The notes: generated by a model not told the origin, from the sequence alone. Positions 1-7,028 are shown, counted from the first letter of the stretch. The stretch: 10,666 nt of DNA from CAZWDL01 sp964632995 (GCA_964632995.1 CAZWDL010000180.1:1-10666), one strand, 5' to 3'. Program-made: numbers and translations.

Positions 1-86
1 TGTTCTGCGGTTCTGAATGTCTACAAAAAGGTGAAAAACTGTTTCAAACAGGCCGAAACCGCAGAACAGAGGAACAGAAGAACAGA
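1..86. repeat. Inverted repeat with 8-bp period units
   Basis: Perfect 12-bp arms lie at 1-12 and 57-68, separated by 44 bases. An inner pair GTTTC (41-45) and GAAAC (55-59) could form a smaller hairpin near the right arm. Three GAACAGA copies spaced 8 bp apart continue the right arm to base 86. The left end is cut by the window, so the true length is unknown. The function is unknown; a dispersed intergenic repeat is the simplest reading. Confidence 0.6.
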
Positions 87-311
87 TGAAGTTTGTACCG
101 ACTAAAGTTGTGGGTAATCGATACTGCCCCGGGGCGGATAAACTTTCCAACCGCCCATCCTGTCGTCGGATCGGGTAAACCTTCTGACTTCCGATAATCC
201 TTTCTTTGAACAGAGGTTGGTTAGCCAAATAGAAAAGCTTACATTTAAAAATCCAGAACCCTTACCCGCTCGAGGACCGAGAAGGGAAAACCAAGAATTG
301 AGAATCTTACC
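1..311. other. Intergenic gap with octamer repeats, upstream of the monooxygenase gene
   Basis: No credible gene is seen here. The first 12 bases (TGTTCTGCGGTT) are exactly repeated in inverted orientation at 57-68. Next to the right arm, GAACAGA occurs three times with an 8-bp period (64-70, 72-78, 80-86). The left arm shows the same period (GTTCTG at 2-7 and 10-15), so this seems to be an octamer repeat family facing itself. The element probably continues beyond the window edge. From 87 to 311 only small dyads are visible, such as TTGGTTAGCCAA at 217-228. No Bacteroidota-type promoter (TTTG, about 19-21 bases, TAnnTTTG) could be assigned with confidence. Confidence 0.6.
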
Positions 312-1457
312 ATGAAAATAGCCATCATCGGCGGCGGCATCGCCGGGTTGTCCGCAGCGATCGCCCTCCGCTCCCTGAAAGCAGAAATCCATATTTACGA
401 ATCCGCTCCCGAACTGGCGCCGGTGGGAGCGGGGCTGGTGTTAGCCGCCAATGCGGTCAAGGCTTTGCAGCGGTTGGAGGTCGCCGATGCCGCCTTGTCC
501 CGGGGGCAGAAACTGGAATCCTTGCGGCTGGTCGACGAGCGTGGTACGGTTATGCAGGAAACCGACAACCGGGAGATGGAAGCTGCCTTCGGCACGGTTG
601 CAAACTTCTCTATCCATCGAGGCGACCTGCAGGCTGTCCTGCTGGAGCAACTGGAAGGCGCTGCGGTACATACCGGCAAACGCCTGCAATCCTTCGAGCA
701 GGAAGAAGATGCCGTACATCTGCAGTTTGAGGACGGAACTTCGGCCTCTGCCGATTATGTTATTGCCGCCGACGGGGTGCACTCCGTAGTCCGGCAGACC
801 CTGCTGCCCAAATCGGCGCCCCGCTACGCGGGCTACACCTGCTGGCGCGCGACTATCGACCGATGGGAGAAGGCGCCACCACATGCTACAACCGAATTCT
901 GGGGTAAAGGGCGGCGCTTCGGTATCGTTCCGCTGGCGGATGACCGCATCTACTGGTTTGCTACCCTCAATGCCCCGGAGCCTTACGATCCCACCTACCA
1001 GAATTACTCCGTGACTGATTTGCAGAATACTTTTCGCGATTTCCACGAACCGGTACCCAGCCTGTTGCGTCGTACCCCGGAAGATCGCCTGCTCTGGAAC
1101 GACATCCTCGACATCCGGCCCATCAGCCGCTTTGCCTTTGGTCGCATCCTCTTGGTGGGTGACGCCGGCCACGCCACCACACCCAACATGGGACAGGGGG
1201 CTTGCCAGGCATTGGAAGACAGCGCCACGCTGCACCGCCTTCTCGAAGAGTACGACCACCTGGGAGAAATCTTCCGGGTATTCGAACGCCGCCGCCTCGC
1301 CCGTACGACCTGGATCATCAATACCTCGCGCCGCCTCGGAGAGGTAGGGCAGTGGGAGAACCCCGTTTTTCGCCGCCTGCGGGACGGACTGATGCGACTG
1401 TTGCCGCCCGCGGTGCGGCAACGGCAACTGGAGCGACTGTTCGGAGTGGAGTTTTAA
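312..1457 (+). CDS. FAD-dependent monooxygenase (class A flavoprotein hydroxylase)
   Basis: A 381-residue single-component aromatic-hydroxylase-type flavoprotein, expected to be cytoplasmic and to use NAD(P)H and O2 to hydroxylate or epoxidise a small substrate. The signature sites are all visible. The Rossmann GxGxxG is at residues 7-12 with the ribose-binding Glu at 30. The conserved Arg of the RGDLQ segment is at 103. The DG motif (AADGVHS) is at 152-158. The GD motif (VGDAGHATTPNMGQG) is at 282-296 and includes the Pro and Gly residues that contact the flavin. The length fits the family (about 370-420). The ATG at 312 places the nucleotide-binding strand right at the N-terminus, as usual; there is no Shine-Dalgarno. 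The family includes salicylate hydroxylase, zeaxanthin epoxidase, urate hydroxylase and TetX-like enzymes. The substrate cannot be read from sequence. The gene stands alone, facing away from the left edge and towards the hydrolase gene. Confidence 0.93.
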   Translation: MKIAIIGGGIAGLSAAIALRSLKAEIHIYESAPELAPVGAGLVLAANAVKALQRLEVADAALSRGQKLESLRLVDERGTVMQETDNREMEAAFGTVANFSIHRGDLQAVLLEQLEGAAVHTGKRLQSFEQEEDAVHLQFEDGTSASADYVIAADGVHSVVRQTLLPKSAPRYAGYTCWRATIDRWEKAPPHATTEFWGKGRRFGIVPLADDRIYWFATLNAPEPYDPTYQNYSVTDLQNTFRDFHEPVPSLLRRTPEDRLLWNDILDIRPISRFAFGRILLVGDAGHATTPNMGQGACQALEDSATLHRLLEEYDHLGEIFRVFERRRLARTTWIINTSRRLGEVGQWENPVFRRLRDGLMRLLPPAVRQRQLERLFGVEF

Positions 1458-1463
1458 TATTAA

Positions 1464-1540
1464 GTGGGAAAGCGGAATTGGGAAGTCGGAAGTCGGAAGT
1501 CGGAAAGCGGAAGTGGGAAAGCGGAAAGCGGAAAGCGGAA
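1464..1540. repeat. Heptamer tandem array, 11 units of NNNGGAA
   Basis: Starting at 1464 the sequence reads as eleven consecutive 7-bp units, each ending in GGAA. The first three bases run in the order GTG, AGC, TTG, GTC, GTC, GTC, AGC, GTG, AGC, AGC, AGC. The phase is never broken. The plus strand is almost pure purine in the constant part. Because the period is 7 and not a multiple of 3, it is unlikely to encode a protein repeat. Arrays like this are known as short tandemly repeated repetitive sequences in cyanobacteria; whether this is comparable is an inference. Confidence 0.9.
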
Positions 1541-1544
1541 TGGG

Positions 1545-1561
1545 CGGGCGGAAAGCGCCCG
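1545..1561. repeat. GC-rich hairpin after the heptamer array
   Basis: The sequence CGGGCGGAAAGCGCCCG forms a 6-bp all-GC stem with loop GAAAG. It begins 4 bases after the array and 87 bases after the monooxygenase stop. No T run follows, so it is at best a weak terminator for the plus-strand gene. Confidence 0.55.
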
Positions 1562-1611
1562 TCTGCCGACCAATGGGTTTTATGCTCAATTATTAAAATT
1601 TTCAGACTTCA

Positions 1612-1626
1612 GCCGGCGTAGCCGGC
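1612..1626. repeat. GCCGGC-GTA-GCCGGC hairpin
   Basis: Two copies of the self-complementary hexamer GCCGGC flank GTA, giving a 6-bp GC stem with a 3-base loop. It resembles a short REP-like palindrome. No T run follows on either strand. Confidence 0.55.
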
Positions 1627-1711
1627 GGGCAAAGACTATTCCTCGCCATCTGAATTAAGAGGGCCGGTTCAACCCAAACGTGTATTCATCCCTGCTCGGA
1701 ACTGCCTATCG

Positions 1712-1768
1712 TAGCGAAGCGGAGATCCCGCCTGCGCGGCCGAAGGCCCGATAGCGAAGCGTATCGGG
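1712..1768. repeat. Direct repeat and CCCGATA/TATCGGG hairpin
   Basis: TAGCGAAGCG occurs twice (1712-1721 and 1752-1761). The second copy overlaps the loop GCGAAGCG of a hairpin whose arms are CCCGATA (1747-1753) and TATCGGG (1762-1768). A smaller GGCC-GAA-GGCC hairpin adjoins it at 1738-1748. The structure ends 12 bases from the stop codon of the minus-strand hydrolase, so it would lie in that gene's 3' untranslated region. It looks like a degenerate REP-type intergenic element. Confidence 0.55.
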
Positions 1769-1780
1769 ACTGCTGACTGC

Positions 1781-3259
1781 CTACCGCCCCCCACTCGCTC
1801 CAATCCTTTCCATCAGCTGTCTTCCCTGGTAGTTCCTTGGATTGAGAGCCGTCGCCTTTTTACAGTGCTTTCTGGCCAGTTCTTTGTTACCTGTTTCGAG
1901 ATAAGCTTCCGCCAGGCTATTATGGGCCGACCAGGAGTCGGGAAAATATTCGGCGTTGAGCCGGAACACCTCGAGCGCCTCCTCTAAGCGTTCTCTTCGC
2001 ATCAGAAAATAACCGTATTCGGTCATTCGGGATTCATTGAGTTCGTAGTGGGCCGTATCGGTTTGATGTTGCCTGAACCGTTGTATGGCGTAGTCGAGCC
2101 CCCGTTTTTTAAGGTCTATGCTGAAGTGATAGGCGAGGGAGCGTTTCGGTGTCTGGAAGGGACGATCGTACAGGATATTAAACAGCTGACGCTGAAAAGA
2201 GTAGAAGGGGAAGGATTTTCCGAAATTGCTGAGTAGCACGACGGCGACTTCCTTTTCCGGAAGGTAGGCTACGTAAGAGCGGGCGCCCTCCAGAAGGCCG
2301 TCGTGTTCTATCAGAGGAATCCGGAAACCGGAGCGATCTACTTGTTTTTCCCGGATGAACAGCCCATAGGCATAGTCGTTCATGACGGGTTGCAGGAAAA
2401 GGTCCCGGTAGGCAGGGGAGAGGAGCTGCTCGGTAAAAAACAAGGTATATGCCCAGCGATGCATATCGGCGGCGCTGCTGTACATGCCGCCGGCGGCTGA
2501 GACGGCGCTCATATCGCAGGGGGCGGCGGGGCGGAGCCCGGTTTCAAATTCGCGCTCGTAGTAGTAGGCCCGGTTGGGCAGCAGGCTCTGCAGGCTGTCG
2601 AGGCCAGTGTGATCCATATCCAATGGATTCAGGATGTATTCGCGCAGTAGTTCCGGATAGGTCTTGCCGCTGAGTTGTTCCAGGACGCCGCCGGCGAGTA
2701 CGTATCCGGTATTGCAATATTCGTAGCGGCTGCCGGGTTCGAAGTGGGGTTTGTCGCGGGCGATCAGGTCGAAAAGATCTCGGAAAGAGAAGGATTCGGG
2801 ACGCTGCAGCCCGGCGTATTCCCAGATGTATTTGTTGGGCGGCAGGCCGGAGGTATGAGTCAACAATTGATGCATAGTAAGTTGCCCCACCACGGTATTC
2901 GCCAGCCTGGGCGCGTATTGCCCGATAGGCGCCCGCATATCCAGCCGTCCTTCGTCGACCAGCTGCCAGGCGAGGAAACCGGCAAATTGCTTGGAGACGG
3001 AGGCGATGCGAAACTTGGTATCCATAGTGATGGGGACTTCCAGTTCCAGGTTGGCGAAGCCTTCCGTACGCTGATACAACATTCCATTTTCGTCAAAAAC
3101 GAGCAGGACGCCGTTGAAGGGAAAGCTACTGTCGGAATAGACATCAATGAGTTGATCGACCTTCGCCCTCCAGTCTTGTGCTGTATTTTGCGAAAGCAAA
3201 AAAAGAGGCGACAGCAAAAGGATAAGTAAGAGACTTAGAGGGTGATGATTCGGGCGCAT
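1781..3259 (-). CDS. Exported serine hydrolase (beta-lactamase family) with C-terminal TPR
   Basis: A 492-residue protein of the Beta-lactamase/class C penicillin-binding fold (PF00144). Residues 1 to about 23-28 form a hydrophobic signal peptide without a lipobox Cys, so it should act in the periplasm or outside. The catalytic SxxK is S87-V-S-K90 within FRIASVSK. The YxN motif is Y181-C-N183, and an HDG at 319-321 takes the place of the usual third motif (KTG or HxG). Residues 135-139 (HTSGL) are also typical of the family. From about 413 to 475 two helical pairs with TPR-like spacing follow (Y..FLMRRERLEEALEVF and AHNSLAEAYLETGNKELA). Esterase, D-amino-acid peptidase or beta-lactamase activity are all possible; the substrate is not known. 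The ATG at 3257-3259 starts directly at the signal peptide. The gene is minus-strand and separated from the upstream gene by a terminator, so it probably has its own promoter. Confidence 0.92.
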   Translation of the reverse strand: MRPNHHPLSLLLILLLSPLFLLSQNTAQDWRAKVDQLIDVYSDSSFPFNGVLLVFDENGMLYQRTEGFANLELEVPITMDTKFRIASVSKQFAGFLAWQLVDEGRLDMRAPIGQYAPRLANTVVGQLTMHQLLTHTSGLPPNKYIWEYAGLQRPESFSFRDLFDLIARDKPHFEPGSRYEYCNTGYVLAGGVLEQLSGKTYPELLREYILNPLDMDHTGLDSLQSLLPNRAYYYEREFETGLRPAAPCDMSAVSAAGGMYSSAADMHRWAYTLFFTEQLLSPAYRDLFLQPVMNDYAYGLFIREKQVDRSGFRIPLIEHDGLLEGARSYVAYLPEKEVAVVLLSNFGKSFPFYSFQRQLFNILYDRPFQTPKRSLAYHFSIDLKKRGLDYAIQRFRQHQTDTAHYELNESRMTEYGYFLMRRERLEEALEVFRLNAEYFPDSWSAHNSLAEAYLETGNKELARKHCKKATALNPRNYQGRQLMERIGASGGR

Positions 3260-3350
3260 CGGTCAGAATAATAGGGTAGAAAAATATTTCACTGCTTAAA
3301 ATAGCGGATTTGCAACAAAAAAGTGCCATTTGCTTGTCAGCTTGGCATAA

Positions 3351-3379
3351 ACAAAAAAGCCTCCCCGGAGTGGGGAGGC
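3351..3379 (-). terminator. Rho-independent terminator of the dioxygenase-methyltransferase gene
   Basis: On the minus strand an 8-bp perfect stem GCCTCCCC/GGGGAGGC (arms at 3372-3379 and 3359-3366, 5-base loop) is followed at once by TTTTTTGT (3351-3358). It begins 52 bases beyond the stop codon at 3431-3433. It separates the fusion gene from the downstream hydrolase gene, which is read in the same direction. Confidence 0.93.
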
Positions 3380-3430
3380 GCCATTTTGCTGAACAATAGG
3401 TTCTATATAGAGAAATTAGCAAAACGGATT

Positions 3431-5092
3431 TTAATCTTTTTGTGCGATGACGAGATAGCGCGTCGAGGGGCAGCTGTCGGCCCATTCGGGAATGGGCTCG
3501 AGGGTGACGGCGTCGTAGAGCTCGACACGGCCTTTGAAGTAGCGCTCGAAGTACTGCCGCACCCGGTTGATCGGTGGCAGGAAGCGACGGTGCTTGCCCG
3601 CGTAGGTGACGCGCATGGTGTCGTCGAGGAAGCTGATGTTTATGATTTCGCTTTCCTGGAATACGCGTCCCTTGTCTTCGATCAGCTGAGGCGTGCGCAG
3701 CGAGATAACCTTTTTATCCTCGGAGTAAGCGACGTTGGGATACCAGCGGATGTGGTCGGGCGCGATGAAGTCGCCGACGAAGTAGCCGCCGGGCTTGAGG
3801 ATGGCGGCCGTTTTGCCGATGGCTTCTTCCAGTCGCTGGTAATCGATGTATTGATAGACGTTCAGGCCGCTGAAGGCGATGTCCCAGAGTCGGACGCTCG
3901 GATCTAGCGTAAGCACATCGCCGTAGTCGGCCTGTATACGACGGCGGGCCTCCTGTACCATAGCCTCCGATATGTCAAGGCCGAAGAGATTATCGTAAGG
4001 CACATCCAGTTCTTCGATCATGAATTTTTCCACCAGGCCGGTGCCGGCGCCGAGTGAAATGACTGCGCTGTTCGGGAAGTCGATCTGATACTTTTCGGTA
4101 AAAAAGTGTAGGTACTTGCCCATGAAGTCGTCGAGGCAGGGCCGGCCGATAACGGCGTCGTAGAGTTCGGCGTATTTGTGAAAGCGGTCTTCGGCGCGCT
4201 GCTCGTTGAGTAGTTCGTTTTGCAGTTTGGCGGCTTCGCGCAGTTCCCAGTTGAGGTTGCGCCAATAGACGGAGTTGCGCTGGTGGCCGTTCTCATCCGA
4301 GTTTTCGCGCAGACAGGCCAGGAGTTTTTGCCGTTGTTGCCGGCCGTCCATAAATTCGGCGATGAGCGCGTCCAGATCTCTGCCGCTGTTGTTGACGCCG
4401 GCCCGCTCCATCTTCCGCAGGCGGCGGATCAGCTCGATCATGTGGCGCAGGCGGGTGGGGAAGTCGGCCCGGGGCCCGGGTTCTACCTTTTTAATTTCCG
4501 AAGGCGGCAGGGCGAAGAAGACACCGCCGTCGACGCGGTGAATTTCCCCTTTTTCCAAGTCGAGAATACGGGCGTCGCCGGTGACGTTATCGATGTCTTC
4601 CGGTTCGCCATAGACGTGCAGGGTGAGGAAGAAGGTGTCGCTGCTTGGGTTACCCATCTGGTGCAGCAGGTCGTGGTGCACGCCGATGACGTCGCGGTTT
4701 TGCATTTGCCAGCGCGCCAGCGTTGACACTTTATCGTCGTCGATGCGGAAGGTGGCGTGCTCGGCGGGACCGAATACCTGCACGGCGCCCCACTGGGTGT
4801 AACCGTGATCGTGGATGGTGGAAAAATCGCCGGGCCGCCAGGACATGACCATGATTTCAAAATGCCCGCCTTTATACAGGAGCTGCCGCCCGTAACTGTC
4901 CTGCACCGGGTGGTCGAAATCGGACCAGGGCTCCAACTCTTCGGGCTGCACCTCGGCATCCAGTACGATGCGCCGCATGTCGGCGGGCCGCAGTTGCCGG
5001 TTAGCTTCGAGTTTTTCCGCTATATACTTAAGGGACCGGGGCAGTTTATCCAGGGCGATGCCTTTACTCGTCGAGGTTTCTTGATGAATCAT
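3431..5092 (-). CDS. Cysteine-dioxygenase-like cupin fused to a SAM-dependent methyltransferase
   Basis: A 553-residue cytoplasmic two-domain protein. Residues about 50-200 are a cupin of the thiol dioxygenase type. Y67-G-R69 matches the Y58-x-R60 of rat cysteine dioxygenase; H94-D-H96 matches H86/H88; H144 matches H140; T157-L-H159-V-Y161 matches the S153-H155-Y157 triad. The 17-residue spacing from the third His to the Tyr is identical. There is no Cys at the crosslink position and no cupin Glu, as in bacterial members. Residues about 205-300 form a charged helical linker. Residues about 300-553 are a class I methyltransferase: SAM loop ISLGAGTG (345-352), acidic D373 in GLDIS, and LKPGGYFVGDF (432-442). 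The first half probably oxidises a thiol to a sulfinate, and the second methylates an unknown acceptor. Both domains look intact. The gene is single, with its own terminator downstream. The ATG at 5090-5092 is the first in frame; ATTCAACC lies 3 bases before it. Confidence 0.9.
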   Translation of the reverse strand: MIHQETSTSKGIALDKLPRSLKYIAEKLEANRQLRPADMRRIVLDAEVQPEELEPWSDFDHPVQDSYGRQLLYKGGHFEIMVMSWRPGDFSTIHDHGYTQWGAVQVFGPAEHATFRIDDDKVSTLARWQMQNRDVIGVHHDLLHQMGNPSSDTFFLTLHVYGEPEDIDNVTGDARILDLEKGEIHRVDGGVFFALPPSEIKKVEPGPRADFPTRLRHMIELIRRLRKMERAGVNNSGRDLDALIAEFMDGRQQRQKLLACLRENSDENGHQRNSVYWRNLNWELREAAKLQNELLNEQRAEDRFHKYAELYDAVIGRPCLDDFMGKYLHFFTEKYQIDFPNSAVISLGAGTGLVEKFMIEELDVPYDNLFGLDISEAMVQEARRRIQADYGDVLTLDPSVRLWDIAFSGLNVYQYIDYQRLEEAIGKTAAILKPGGYFVGDFIAPDHIRWYPNVAYSEDKKVISLRTPQLIEDKGRVFQESEIINISFLDDTMRVTYAGKHRRFLPPINRVRQYFERYFKGRVELYDAVTLEPIPEWADSCPSTRYLVIAQKD

Positions 5093-5180
5093 TAGGGTTG
5101 AATTTATGTGATTTGATGACTTTGTAAAGATCGGGGATTGGCAGCAGAATTTTGGTGATGTGGATCACGGAAGGGAGAGA

Positions 5181-5223
5181 GGGGGGCCGCTTCCCGCGGC
5201 GCCCTCACTTTCCTGAATCAGGA
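5181..5223. repeat. GC-rich hairpin and adjacent 13-bp dyad
   Basis: Around 5183-5204 GGGCCGC and GCGGCGCCC pair over about eight base pairs with one bulged base and loop TTCCC. A perfect dyad TCCTGAATCAGGA follows at 5211-5223. The gap lies downstream of the minus-strand ATPase gene and upstream of the minus-strand fusion gene. The hairpin could end the ATPase transcript, but the T run needed for a standard terminator is missing (CTCTCTCCC follows instead). The dyad could be an operator for the fusion gene. Both roles are guesses. Confidence 0.4.
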
Positions 5224-5263
5224 TGGAGGGGTTGGCCTTCGTCTTCACTTCGGTTGTTAAGGA

Positions 5264-6469
5264 CTAATACAAAAAGCCGAAGAGCCAAAGCGGAATGCGT
5301 TTCCCCACGCCTACTTCGATATCATCGACTGCGATCCAGGCATTCGGCAAATTGCGAATTTGATTGCTATCCTTATTAGGACCACCGATTTCGAAAGTAT
5401 AACGGTCGTCAACGACAAAATCGCCTTTGTGGGCGTAGCGTACTTGATGCCTGTTCTGTAACTGGTTAAGGAAAAAAGTTTCCCGTAGGCTCTCCTTGTT
5501 AATGCGGCCGGTTTCTCCCAGCGCAAAAATGAGGTTGGTATTGTGCAAATAAAGTTTTTCCGGTTTATTCAACAGACTTACTCCCTTCGCTTCACTGTAT
5601 AATAGGTTGAGTATATCCGCTTTACCCAGATGCTGCAAATATTTGATCAGCGTTTCTCTGGAGAGGTCAACCTGCCGGCTCAACTTCTGAATGTTGGGTT
5701 TGAACGGCATCATTTCGGTGATCAGTCCCAGAAGCTTTTTCATGCTTAGTGCAGCACTATAGTCGACATTGAAAACAGCAGGGATATCCGATTCGATAAC
5801 CACATTTACGATTTGCCGAAGTCGTTCGCTGTAGCCTTGACGGTCTTCCTTAAAGAAAGGGTAATACCCATACCGGATATATTCGTCGAAGTATTGGATA
5901 GGCTTGATTTGCCGGGAAATGTCCGCCGAAAGTTGTGTGGCCTGTCCCAGTAATTGGTCCAGGTCTGTAGATTTAAATTGGATGCCGTGTTCGAATTCGA
6001 TGAATTCCCGGAAGGAAAGACCATGCATCCGGTATATGCGTGCCCGGCGGCTGAGGTCTCCCTCCCCTCGTAAAACTTCTACTGTTGAAGAGCCGCTCAG
6101 CACCAATTTTAGTTCCGGAAATTGATCGTAGATGATCTTTATTTCCCGCGACCAGCTTGGATATTTGTGAACTTCATCCAGAAACAAATGACGCCCTCCT
6201 CTTTTTACAAAGGCTTCCGCCAAATCGACCAATGTGTTTTGCGTAAAGTATAGGCTTTCCAGGCTGGCGTAAAGCGATTCTGTTCCCAATGGAAGCTTTT
6301 CTTTCATGTACTGGAGCAGGAGCGTACTTTTGCCGACGCCGCGTGCTCCGACAACGATAATCAAGCGATCCTCCCAATTAATCTCTTTCCAGAGATAGCG
6401 CTTGAAGACGGTAGGTATGGAATTAATCCGTTGGATAGACCATTCCTGCAGTTTTTCTAGTTTTGCCAA
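5264..6469 (-). CDS. AAA_14 / DUF4143 family ATPase
   Basis: A 401-residue ATPase of the AAA_14 plus DUF4143 group, common in Bacteroidota and archaea and poorly understood; no partner gene is adjacent. Walker A is GARGVGKST (41-49). Walker B is HLFLDEV (94-100) with D98-E99. A sensor-like LSGSS lies at 124-128 and Arg-rich RRARIYRMHGLSFREF follows at 141-156. The C-terminal half carries the DUF4143 region (about 190-345) and ends in the typical PLWLFGFLY (393-401). The preferred start is TTG at 6467-6469: an in-frame TGA lies three codons upstream and the first internal Met (55) comes after Walker A. A nearby ATG in another frame does not give this protein. The DNA is clearly more AT-rich than its flanks, which suggests later acquisition. 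The length is normal and both motifs are intact, so it is probably functional. Confidence 0.9.
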   Translation of the reverse strand: MAKLEKLQEWSIQRINSIPTVFKRYLWKEINWEDRLIIVVGARGVGKSTLLLQYMKEKLPLGTESLYASLESLYFTQNTLVDLAEAFVKRGGRHLFLDEVHKYPSWSREIKIIYDQFPELKLVLSGSSTVEVLRGEGDLSRRARIYRMHGLSFREFIEFEHGIQFKSTDLDQLLGQATQLSADISRQIKPIQYFDEYIRYGYYPFFKEDRQGYSERLRQIVNVVIESDIPAVFNVDYSAALSMKKLLGLITEMMPFKPNIQKLSRQVDLSRETLIKYLQHLGKADILNLLYSEAKGVSLLNKPEKLYLHNTNLIFALGETGRINKESLRETFFLNQLQNRHQVRYAHKGDFVVDDRYTFEIGGPNKDSNQIRNLPNAWIAVDDIEVGVGKRIPLWLFGFLY

Positions 6470-6581
6470 TTCGAATCAGCATTTTATTAAAAAAGTGTTG
6501 ATTGTAAATTACAAAAAAGTGCATCTTCTTGCAAGTTAATTTTTTAACAACGGCAAATTGAGGCCAAAAAATGGGTCGTCG

Positions 6582-7028
6582 TCAGGTTTTAAGAAAAACC
6601 TTGCCCGTAGCCATCAATGGTGTGGCAATCAGGAAAAAGGCGACCAGGTTAATGAGGTAGATGTTGTAGTACGCGCCGTGCCAGACCGACAGGGTGGAGT
6701 CTATCAGAAACCAGGAAATCAGCCCGCTCCACAGGGCGAACCATGCCCAGCGTTCCTTTTTCAGAAAGGCGAATCGAATGATGAAAATGGCCAGGGTGTG
6801 AAACCCCACGGTGGCGCCACCGATCACCCCGAAAAGCCATTTTTTCATGGCAAGAGCATTTTCGGGAAGGGGACTTCCGTCAAAAAACACCTCCCGGCTT
6901 CCCCGGTTGTAAAGTTCAAAAAGGACGCTATCGCCGAAAAAGGCTACTAACAGACCCACTACTAAGGTGAAGGTATTGGCGCCTAATATCCAGTAGTACC
7001 AGAATCTGAATTGGGTTTTTGCCGACAT
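6582..7028 (-). CDS. Four-helix integral membrane protein of unknown function
   Basis: A 148-residue hydrophobic protein that I do not recognise. Four membrane segments are visible at about 10-32, 62-88, 94-115 and 122-140. A soluble loop of about 30 residues lies between the first two and contains FELYNRGSREVFFDGSPLPE (37-56). Positive residues before helix 1 (K4, R8) and after helices 2 (R85, K90, K91) and 4 (K143, K147) favour both termini in the cytoplasm. No signal peptide cleavage site, metal-binding or catalytic motif stands out. The start is ATG at 7026-7028 and the stop TGA at 6582-6584. It is in the same direction as the ATPase gene 112 bases downstream, so the two might be co-transcribed, but nothing ties them functionally. 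The composition (Trp-, Phe- and Leu-rich helices) and clean frame support a real gene. Confidence 0.75.
   Translation of the reverse strand: MSAKTQFRFWYYWILGANTFTLVVGLLVAFFGDSVLFELYNRGSREVFFDGSPLPENALAMKKWLFGVIGGATVGFHTLAIFIIRFAFLKKERWAWFALWSGLISWFLIDSTLSVWHGAYYNIYLINLVAFFLIATPLMATGKVFLKT

Larger units (their letters stand above)
1458..1780. other. Repeat-rich intergenic gap between converging genes
   Basis: This gap lies between two converging genes (312-1457 plus, 1781-3259 minus) and holds no supportable gene. Open frames across it are products of the tandem repeat. In order it contains an 11-unit heptamer array (1464-1540), a GC-rich hairpin (1545-1561), a 6-bp-stem hairpin from two GCCGGC copies (1612-1626), a direct repeat TAGCGAAGCG (1712-1721 and 1752-1761) and a 7-bp-stem hairpin (1747-1768). 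No hairpin here is followed by a clear T run, so none is a textbook terminator, although some may serve the converging genes. Confidence 0.7.

Noticed and set aside
441..1589. A 382-codon open frame on the minus strand across the monooxygenase gene
   Set aside because: It lies antisense to a gene with clear FAD motifs, has no recognisable domain, and its N-terminal part is a translation of the heptamer repeat. High GC explains the lack of stops.
1464..1658. A short plus-strand open frame over the heptamer array
   Set aside because: The product is a Lys/Ser/Gly-rich translation of the repeat with no conserved domain.
2675..3229. A 184-codon plus-strand frame within the hydrolase gene
   Set aside because: Antisense to a gene with signal peptide and catalytic motifs; no domain or leader of its own.
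3144..3485. A 113-codon minus-strand frame between the hydrolase and fusion genes
   Set aside because: It runs through a strong terminator and overlaps both real genes; no domain is recognisable.
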